From positions 1 through 5,314 of the forward strand of contig JAJXZK010000408.1 of the NCBI GenBank assembly GCA_021780095.1: a stretch of 5,314 nt of DNA, written 5' to 3'. The DNA comes from Acidobacteriota bacterium. Lineage in GTDB: Bacteria; Acidobacteriota; Terriglobia; Terriglobales; Acidobacteriaceae. How positions within the stretch are numbered: position 1 is the first letter of the stretch; each line of letters begins with the position of its first letter. The position numbers and the translations under genes are program-made. Shown piece after piece: positions 1 to 5,314 of this stretch. The notes under the pieces are model-generated. The model ran no database searches and was not told the DNA's origin. It worked only from the letters and a program-made list of their open reading frames with translations.

Positions 1-344
1 TTTAGGATCTGGCCGTTCTGGAACTTCACGCCGGTCCGTAAATGAAAGATATACGTCAGAGAATTGGGTGTATCCCACGAAGTCGCGAGGTCGGGCTGCA
101 GGTTGAATTGCGCATCCTTCCTTACCAGCGAATCGAAGATCAATTCGTCGATTCGCTCGGACTGCCCATCGTTCCCAATGCGCGGGTCCAGGTTGGTTGG
201 GCTGCTTTCAATCAATACCGTCACAGTATTCGGATCAACCGGTTTTGAGCCGCAGCCCGGCAGCATGGCAGCGCTGCCGAGTGAGATCGTCGCCAAACCG
301 ACGAATGCTGCGGCGCGAATGAAGCCCACGCGCCGGTTATGCAT
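1..344 (-). CDS. ABC transporter substrate-binding lipoprotein, peptide/nickel (SBP_bac_5) family, N-terminal part, cut by window edge
   Basis: An open frame starts at ATG 344 and runs off the left edge after 114 full codons; about four fifths of a typical 500-residue family member is missing. Seen: a signal peptide with a basic start (Arg4, Arg5, Arg10), a hydrophobic stretch at about residues 11-28, and a lipobox-like LPGC with Cys31 as the probable lipidated residue. The mature protein begins with the family's typical first motifs: a strand VTVLIES at 41-47, NLDP at 51-54, ELIFDSLV at 67-74, PDLATSW at 84-90, and LTYIFHLRTGVKFQNG at 96-111. Family knowledge: such proteins sit on the outer face of the cytoplasmic membrane and deliver oligopeptides, and in some cases murein peptides, nickel or sugars, to an ABC importer. 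The ligand cannot be read from this fragment. The start overlaps the end of anmK by 8 bp and has a GGGAAG 8 nt upstream. Placement after two murein-recycling genes suggests, but does not prove, uptake of peptides or muropeptides. Confidence 0.9.
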   Translation of the reverse strand, partial: MHNRRVGFIRAAAFVGLATISLGSAAMLPGCGSKPVDPNTVTVLIESSPTNLDPRIGNDGQSERIDELIFDSLVRKDAQFNLQPDLATSWDTPNSLTYIFHLRTGVKFQNGQIL

Positions 345-1557
345 GCGTGATTCTTCCCAGGATGGCCGCTCGTGTCGCGCCCGTGGCCCGCGGTACGTTT
401 CCAGGCTGGCGATGCCAGGTTTGATATGCCAGCAGCGCGAACGCCATCGCCTCTTTCGCTGCCGCGGGCATTCCAAACTCGTCGCTGGTCTTGATGCTGA
501 TCTTCCCGAGCGATTCCAATTCGCGCCGGATCGTTTCCATCAGAGTACGATTTCGTGCGCCGCCACCTGCAACAATATAGTCCGTAGAAATGTTGCCGAG
601 AGAGGACGCAACAAAATCTTTCCACGCCCGCCCTATGCTTCTTGCCGTCAGCGCTGTCGCAGTCGCAACGGCATCCTCTGGTCGCTTGCTATGCTTCCGG
701 CAATCTGCCAGAAATCGAGCCGAGAATTCGCGCCCAAACTGTTCTCTGCCAGCAGATTTTGGCGGATGCGACTGAAAAAATCGTCCGCGCAAATAGTGTT
801 CGACGAGCGAGTCCAGCACGCGACCTCGCTTCGCTATCGCACCTTGAACGTCATATTTCCTGCCGAAGCATTCTGTCATTAGCGCGTCGATCACCATATT
901 CGCCGGACCGGTATCGAAGGCGAAAATCTCCTGTTGTGAAGCGCCTGCCGGAATTACCGTCAGGTTGGCGATGCCACCCAAATTCTGCAAAACCCGATTG
1001 CGCCTGGGATGGTGAAACGCCACATAGTCCAGTAGCGGCACCAATGGTGCGCCCTGGCCGCCGAGAGCCAGATCCGCAGGCCGAAAGTCTGACACTACCG
1101 GAACGGCAAGCTCGGCAGCAATGACAGAAGGTTCGCCCATTTGCCATGTGCAGGCCACCGGCGCGCCAAGAAATTGCCGGGCGACGCCCTGATGGTAGAT
1201 CGTCTGGCCATGGCAGCCGATAAGGTCGAGACGCACTGGATACTGTTTCAGCGCCAACTTCACAGCATCGGCATATAGTTGGCCCAGCCGCCAATGCAAT
1301 TGCGACATCTCTGCAACGGATGCATTGTCGGCGTTCATCATCTGCAAGATGCGTTTGCGGACACTGGCAGGATAGGGAACAGCCACATGCGACATTAGCC
1401 GGACGCGCGGAAAAGGATTGGATGAGGTCCGCAACGGCGCTATTCTGACGAGCGCGATGTCAATCCCGTCCGCGGATGTGCCGCTCATGATTCCAGCCAC
1501 GGTCATCGCACCGATTTCTTTCTCAGGAGAAAGTTTTGTGGGGGAGGAAGATTTCAT
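337..1557 (-). CDS. anmK: Anhydro-N-acetylmuramic acid kinase
   Basis: A complete gene of 406 residues, slightly longer than E. coli AnmK (about 370). The enzyme hydrolyses the 1,6-anhydro ring of anhydroMurNAc and phosphorylates it with ATP, giving MurNAc-6-phosphate in the cytoplasm during peptidoglycan recycling. Motifs of this ASKHA-fold kinase family appear in order: GIMSGTSADG (22-31, phosphate-binding), GCHGQT (114-119), SDFR (156-159) and GGQGAP (166-171), NLGGIAN (192-198), DTGPAN (215-220, containing a conserved acidic active-site residue), KSAGRE (267-272), AGGGARN (330-336, nucleotide-binding) and KEAMAF (368-373). DTGPAN replaces the DTGPGN of E. coli, a mild change. The ATG at 1557 overlaps the previous stop as ATGA and has GAGG 7 nt upstream. 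Met18 at 1506 would also place the first motif near the N-terminus, as in other AnmKs, so the first 17 residues (polar, low in conservation) are less certain than the rest. No signal peptide or membrane segment is seen. MurQ, the usual next enzyme, is not in the window. Confidence 0.96.
   Translation of the reverse strand: MKSSSPTKLSPEKEIGAMTVAGIMSGTSADGIDIALVRIAPLRTSSNPFPRVRLMSHVAVPYPASVRKRILQMMNADNASVAEMSQLHWRLGQLYADAVKLALKQYPVRLDLIGCHGQTIYHQGVARQFLGAPVACTWQMGEPSVIAAELAVPVVSDFRPADLALGGQGAPLVPLLDYVAFHHPRRNRVLQNLGGIANLTVIPAGASQQEIFAFDTGPANMVIDALMTECFGRKYDVQGAIAKRGRVLDSLVEHYLRGRFFQSHPPKSAGREQFGREFSARFLADCRKHSKRPEDAVATATALTARSIGRAWKDFVASSLGNISTDYIVAGGGARNRTLMETIRRELESLGKISIKTSDEFGMPAAAKEAMAFALLAYQTWHRQPGNVPRATGATRAAILGRITHA
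353..358 (-). promoter_or_regulatory. Probable ribosome binding site of the substrate-binding lipoprotein gene
   Basis: GGGAAG read on the minus strand lies 8 nt before ATG 344, inside the last codons of anmK. It supports choosing this ATG, which gives a complete signal peptide and lipobox, even though it lies within the upstream gene. The match to the Shine-Dalgarno consensus is partial. Confidence 0.6.
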
Positions 1558-2654
1558 TCCGCCGCCTCGCGAGTCGCGTGTGCAATCCTTGCCCGCAAAC
1601 GTTCCTGCGCGGCTTGTAACCGCTTCAGTCCGGCGGCAGAAAGGGGTCGAGGTAGCGTTGACTTCGTCAGAAGTTTCAGCTTCGCGCTTGCAACCCGCTT
1701 GGCAGCCCTGTCGACCGCTCGCGCGAAAGCGGGAGAGCGTTCCGCCTCATGCAGCAGGGCTTCATGCGTCCCCAGCACCCGATCGGCGCGATGACAGAGT
1801 TCCAGCAGGTCTGTTCCAGCGGCCACTGCTTCAATCGCAGCGGACTCGGCCGACGCGTGGTTAAGGACTCCGCCCATCTCCATGTCGTCGGAAATGACCA
1901 ACCCACGATAGCGCAGTTTCTCCCGCAGCACTTCCTGGATCCAGAAACGTGAGAGCGATGCGAGTCGCGACGGCTTTTCTATTTTCGGATAGGCTGCGTG
2001 ATTCACCATCACCATCGGGAGCTCGGCACGAAGCCTGCGGTACGGCTCCAGATCCTGCTCCCAGATTTGGTCCCACGTTCGGCGGATGTTCGGGGTCGCG
2101 TGGTGGGAATCTAATGTCCCTCCGCCAAGGCCGGGGAAATGTTTGCCGCACGCCATGATTCCATGTTGCTGCAGCCCTGCAATAAATTCGCGGGCGTATG
2201 CAATCACGTTCGCTGGATCGGCAGAGACAACGCGGGTTCCCATGACTTCGCGCGAAACCGGCAACGCCAGATCCAATACTGGAGCCAGGTTCAGGTTGAA
2301 GCCGAGCGCGTGCAGCATTCGTCCAATCAGCAGGCCACTCGCGTGAATCACCTCAGGCTGATGGGTCGCAGCAACTTCCTCGGCGGAGGGCGTCGACCCT
2401 ACCAGATCGCGCAGTCGATCGACCGTACCGCCTTCTAGGTCGACACAACGAAAAAAAGGTGCTGTGAGCGCGGTCGCGGCTTGGTGCCACAGCGCATGCA
2501 ACCGGGCCGATGTCTCGATGTTGCGACGAAACAGAATCATCCCGCTGGGTTGCAAGCTTCGAAGCCATGCCACTTCCAATGCCGATAGCGATGTCGACTC
2601 GACACCGACGATCAGCAACGACCCGACGCGATGCCGCAGTGCGGTTGTTTTCAT
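1554..2654 (-). CDS. nagZ: Glycoside hydrolase family 3 beta-N-acetylhexosaminidase, NagZ type
   Basis: A complete gene of 366 residues, a single GH3 TIM barrel of NagZ size without the extra domains of GH3 beta-glucosidases. NagZ removes GlcNAc from GlcNAc-anhydroMurNAc(-peptide) in the cytoplasm. Seen in order: first strand GSLLIVGVES (11-20), QPSGMILFRRNIE (35-47), DLEGGTVDRLR (72-82, family norm D-x-EGG-x-V-x-R), FNLNLAPVLDL (119-129), GTR (139-141), GKHFPGLGGGTLDSHHATP (170-188), VMVNHAAYP (215-223) and VISDDMEMGG (253-262). The SDD at 255-257 carries the nucleophile Asp, and Asp182-His184 match the Asp-His dyad on the mobile loop that separates NagZ-type enzymes from GH3 glucosidases. 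Odd points: GLG replaces the usual GHG after KHFP, and VVS follows GTR where SFG is common. The hydrophobic start is the first barrel strand, not a signal peptide. The C-terminus (about 333-366) is Ala/Arg/Leu-rich and probably helical. The start is fixed by the ATGA overlap with mutS and GGGGA 7 nt upstream. The symbol rests on family motifs; exact substrate is inferred, supported by the adjacent anmK. Confidence 0.93.
   Translation of the reverse strand: MKTTALRHRVGSLLIVGVESTSLSALEVAWLRSLQPSGMILFRRNIETSARLHALWHQAATALTAPFFRCVDLEGGTVDRLRDLVGSTPSAEEVAATHQPEVIHASGLLIGRMLHALGFNLNLAPVLDLALPVSREVMGTRVVSADPANVIAYAREFIAGLQQHGIMACGKHFPGLGGGTLDSHHATPNIRRTWDQIWEQDLEPYRRLRAELPMVMVNHAAYPKIEKPSRLASLSRFWIQEVLREKLRYRGLVISDDMEMGGVLNHASAESAAIEAVAAGTDLLELCHRADRVLGTHEALLHEAERSPAFARAVDRAAKRVASAKLKLLTKSTLPRPLSAAGLKRLQAAQERLRARIAHATREAAE
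1565..1568 (-). promoter_or_regulatory. Probable ribosome binding site of anmK
   Basis: GAGG read on the minus strand lies 7 nt before ATG 1557, inside the 3' end of the nagZ-type gene. It favours ATG 1557 over the internal Met18 codon at 1506 as the anmK start. Together with the ATGA stop/start overlap it suggests translational coupling. Confidence 0.6.
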
Positions 2655-5269
2655 GCGCGCGTCCCCATCGTCGATCCCTCACGAACTTCTTGCTGCAGTT
2701 CCTGCAAAAGATTCAGCGCCTGCATGGGCGTCAACGAATTCAGGTCGAGCGATTGAATCTGATCGACAACGCGCTGGGACAATGGAGTGAACAACGTCAT
2801 CTGCACATCCGGTTCGCGGCTGCATTCGATTTCACGTTTCTCCGATCGCTCATGCTGACGCAAAATCTCTCTCGCCCGCACCACCACTTCCTGCGGAATG
2901 CCTGCCAGCCGGGCCACTTCAATCCCATAGCTTTTGTTGGCGGCGCCTTCCTCTACGGCGTGGAGAAAAACAATTCCCTTGGGGCTTTCCTGCACGGTCA
3001 CACGCAGATTTTTCAGCCGAGGCAAGATCCCGGCGAGCATAGTCAGCTCATGATAATGCGTGGCGAATAAGGTCCTTGCGGACAATGCTTCATGAATATG
3101 TTCAACCGTCGCCCAAGCCAGAGACATGCCATCGAAGGTCGCCGTGCCGCGACCCATTTCGTCCAGCAGCAGCAGCGATCGGGGCGTCGCTGTGTGCAAG
3201 ATCGTCGCCGTCTCGGTCATCTCCACCATGAAGGTCGAACGACCCTCGGCAACATTGTCGCTGGCGCCGATCCGCGTGTAAATGCGGTCGACGAGTCCCA
3301 GCCGCATCCGTTGCGCCGGAACAAAACAGCCCATCTGCGCCAGGATGACGAGCAGCGCGGCCTGCCGAAGATAGGTGGATTTGCCGCCCATGTTCGGCCC
3401 GGTCAGCAGCAAGAGACTCGGCCCTTCAGTGTCGAGATAGATGCTGTTGGGAACGAACCTTCCTTCTGACGACTGCTCCATGTGCCACTCAATCACAGGA
3501 TGACGCGCCGCCAGCGCTTCAAAAACCCCAGAGTCGTCGACCTCGGGGCGCACATAGCGTCGTGCTGCTGCCAGTTGCGCAAAGCATGCGAGCAGGTCGA
3601 TTTCGGCAATCGTTTCCGCAGTGGCGCGAATGCGTGCGCTGGCTGCGAGAATCGTCTGGCGCAGTTCAATAAAAATGCGCCGCTCAATTTCCAGGCAGCG
3701 TTCTTGCGCGCCCAGCACACTGCGTTCGAAATCTTTCAGTTCCGGCGTGGTAAACCGCTCCGCATTCACCAGCGTCTGCTTGCGTTCATACTCCGCGGGA
3801 ACATTGTCGAGGTTCGATTTTGTGATCTCAATGTAATAGCCGAACACGGAGTTGTACCGCACCTTCAGCGATCCAATCCCGGTCCGCTGCCGTTCACGTT
3901 CCTCAATCGCTGCGATTGATTGTTTCCCGCTCAGGCTGAGCAATCGCAGTTCGTCCAGTTCCGCATTGACCCCGGCAGCGATCACTCCGCCGTCTTCCAA
4001 ACGCACCGGAGGCTGTTCTGCGAGTGTCGTAGAAATTGCCTGCTGTAGATCTTCGAGGCTATCCAGGGATGACTGCATTCGTTGCCACGACTGCGACAGA
4101 AGCGGCGTAATCGCGGTGGCCACCAGGGGCAATTTCACCGCGGACGAAGCGAGCGCCAGTAAATCGCGAGGCCCGGCACTGTCGAGCGAGATCCGGCTCA
4201 GCAATCGCTCCAAGTCGAGAATGTCCGCAATGCTGTCTCGTACACGCTCACGGATCTGCAAATGTCTGTGCAACTCCGCCACGCCATCGAGGCGCTCATG
4301 AATGGCCGCAAGTTCGATCAGAGGCCGGAGAATTGTGGCGCGCAGCTTGCGCTTACCCATCGGCGTCAGGCACATGTCCAGCGTATGAAACAGCGTCGTA
4401 CGGCGTCGCGCATCCGGCATCAGCGGCTCGACAAGTTCGAGATTACGCACGGTCACAGCATCCAATTGCAGGCAGCCGCTATGCTCGTAATAGCGGACTC
4501 GGTCGATGTGCTCCAACTGGCCCAGTTGCGTGGCGCGCAAATAATGCAGAATGCTTCCGGCCGCCACCGCAGCCGTGGCGTGACCCTCTAACCCGAACCC
4601 TGCCAGTTCGCGGGTGCCCAGATGATTTTCCAGCAGCGGCACGGCGTAGTCCCGGGTCAACACCCACGGTTCCAGGTGAGTCACGGTGCGGGAGCGCAAA
4701 GCATCTTCCAGCGATGCGGCCAGGCCGCCACTGTTTTCAGCCAGCAGAATTTCAGCCGGATTGAATCGCGCCAGTTCGTCGCTGGCCTGGTTTGCGGCAT
4801 CCTGCGTATCGCGGCCGCGGAATTCCGTCGCGCGAAAATCGCCGGTCGAGTTATCCAGCAGTGCCAGTCCAATCGTCGAGCCGTCAAGGCACAGCGCCGC
4901 CAGAAAATTGTTCTGTTCGGAGTGCAGCGTGGGATCAATCGCCGTGCCCGGTGTCAGCACACGCGTCACCTCCCGGCGCACAATTGTTTTTGTGAGCTTG
5001 GGGTCTTCCAACTGCTCGCAGATCGCGATGCGATAGCCCAGGCGCAACAAGCGTGTGATGTACTGGTCGGCAGCGTGATGGGGAACACCGCACATCGGGA
5101 TGGCCCGTTCCTTGTCGCGCGATGTGAGGGTGATCTGAAGTTCACGCGCCGCAGTCTTGGCGTCCTCGTAAAACAGCTCGTAAAAGTCACCCAATCGAAA
5201 GAACAGCAGCGTGTCCGGATGTTTCTGTTTCGCCGCGGCATACTGCCGCATCAATGGCGTTGAGGCCAT
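2651..5269 (-). CDS. mutS: DNA mismatch repair protein MutS
   Basis: A MutS1 of 872 residues from this start, close to the usual 850-880. It binds mismatches and small loops as a clamp-like dimer and uses ATP to signal to MutL. Seen: mismatch-recognition domain with GDFYELFYEDA (27-37; the inserted Phe29 and Glu31 of the F-x-E motif) and PMCGVPHHA (58-66); connector domain about 122-250; lever/core about 265-565 with the DNA clamp about 425-515 (SVFGYYIEITKSN at 474-486); ATPase domain with Walker A GPNMGGKST (624-632), GRSTFMVEM (676-684), Walker B LLLLDE (699-704) followed by GRGTATFDG (706-714), and ATHYHEL (736-742). Near the end, QMTLF (823-827) fits a beta-clamp binding motif, and SLDLNSLTPMQALNLLQEL (840-858) matches the C-terminal tetramerisation helix region of E. 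coli MutS. All key residues are present, so it should be active. The start is uncertain: ATG 5269 lacks a spaced ribosome binding site, and the frame stays open to the right edge, so the true start may be outside the window. The stop overlaps the nagZ-type start by 4 bp. mutL is not in view. Confidence 0.97.
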   Translation of the reverse strand: MASTPLMRQYAAAKQKHPDTLLFFRLGDFYELFYEDAKTAARELQITLTSRDKERAIPMCGVPHHAADQYITRLLRLGYRIAICEQLEDPKLTKTIVRREVTRVLTPGTAIDPTLHSEQNNFLAALCLDGSTIGLALLDNSTGDFRATEFRGRDTQDAANQASDELARFNPAEILLAENSGGLAASLEDALRSRTVTHLEPWVLTRDYAVPLLENHLGTRELAGFGLEGHATAAVAAGSILHYLRATQLGQLEHIDRVRYYEHSGCLQLDAVTVRNLELVEPLMPDARRRTTLFHTLDMCLTPMGKRKLRATILRPLIELAAIHERLDGVAELHRHLQIRERVRDSIADILDLERLLSRISLDSAGPRDLLALASSAVKLPLVATAITPLLSQSWQRMQSSLDSLEDLQQAISTTLAEQPPVRLEDGGVIAAGVNAELDELRLLSLSGKQSIAAIEERERQRTGIGSLKVRYNSVFGYYIEITKSNLDNVPAEYERKQTLVNAERFTTPELKDFERSVLGAQERCLEIERRIFIELRQTILAASARIRATAETIAEIDLLACFAQLAAARRYVRPEVDDSGVFEALAARHPVIEWHMEQSSEGRFVPNSIYLDTEGPSLLLLTGPNMGGKSTYLRQAALLVILAQMGCFVPAQRMRLGLVDRIYTRIGASDNVAEGRSTFMVEMTETATILHTATPRSLLLLDEMGRGTATFDGMSLAWATVEHIHEALSARTLFATHYHELTMLAGILPRLKNLRVTVQESPKGIVFLHAVEEGAANKSYGIEVARLAGIPQEVVVRAREILRQHERSEKREIECSREPDVQMTLFTPLSQRVVDQIQSLDLNSLTPMQALNLLQELQQEVREGSTMGTRA
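2662..2666 (-). promoter_or_regulatory. Probable ribosome binding site of the nagZ-type gene
   Basis: GGGGA read on the minus strand lies 7 nt before ATG 2654, within the final codons of mutS (those for Met-Gly-Thr). With the ATGA overlap it supports this start and reinitiation by ribosomes finishing mutS. Confidence 0.55.
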
Positions 5270-5314
5270 TTCCAGGGTGGGATTCGGGCTGGCGCTGGAT
5301 ACGGACAGACGGCT

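Noticed and set aside
315..344. Possible twin-arginine (Tat) signal in the binding protein (Arg4-Arg5 followed by Val-Gly-Phe-Ile)
   Set aside because: The Phe is one position too far from the arginine pair and the residue before them is Asn, so the match to the Tat consensus is poor; an ordinary Sec lipoprotein signal explains the sequence.
64..882. Long plus-strand open frame of 272 codons opposite anmK and the binding-protein gene
   Set aside because: It lies antisense to two genes with clear family motifs, spans the junction between them, and its translation is rich in Arg, Ser, Cys and Pro with no recognisable domain; typical of a shadow frame in GC-rich DNA.
851..1294. Second minus-strand frame of 147 codons inside anmK
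   Set aside because: It overlaps the conserved core of anmK in another frame; the anmK frame carries all the family motifs, and there is no sign of a frameshift between the two.
2595..2654. Hydrophobic N-terminus of the nagZ-type protein as a signal peptide
   Set aside because: The hydrophobic residues 11-18 align with the first beta strand of the GH3 barrel found at this position in cytoplasmic NagZ proteins, and no cleavage site or lipobox follows.
4622..5263. Plus-strand open frame of 213 codons opposite the 5' part of mutS
   Set aside because: It lies wholly within the conserved mismatch-recognition and connector region of mutS on the other strand and shows no family motif; its openness follows from mutS codon bias.

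Overview
The window is a compact stretch of bacterial chromosome, fully coding, with every recognisable gene on the minus strand. Reading in the direction of transcription (from high to low coordinates) the order is: mutS (DNA mismatch recognition ATPase), a glycoside hydrolase family 3 beta-N-acetylhexosaminidase of the NagZ type, anmK (anhydro-N-acetylmuramic acid kinase), and the first 114 codons of an extracytoplasmic solute-binding lipoprotein of the peptide/nickel ABC transporter family, cut by the left edge. The moderately high GC content, the protein style and this gene order suggest an Acidobacteriota-like organism. That assignment is an inference from general resemblance, not a demonstrated identity.

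There is no intergenic space. The mutS stop and the nagZ-type start share ATGA (2651-2654), the nagZ-type stop and the anmK start share ATGA (1554-1557), and anmK overlaps the binding-protein gene by 8 bp (337-344). Each downstream start has a purine-rich Shine-Dalgarno-like stretch 7-8 nt upstream, placed inside the preceding gene. This looks like one co-transcribed, translationally coupled unit. No promoter or terminator can be placed in the window; the promoter should lie beyond the right edge and the end of the unit beyond the left edge.

Functionally the last three genes make sense together. NagZ-type enzymes remove GlcNAc from GlcNAc-anhydroMurNAc(-peptide) fragments of peptidoglycan, AnmK opens and phosphorylates the released anhydroMurNAc to MurNAc-6-phosphate, and the binding protein may capture peptides or muropeptides outside the membrane. 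MutS has no known part in that pathway; its coupling to cell-wall recycling genes is the most notable feature of the layout. I found no RNA genes, mobile elements, CRISPR arrays or obvious repeats, and no evidence for a new biological system: this is an ordinary housekeeping region with an interesting gene neighbourhood.
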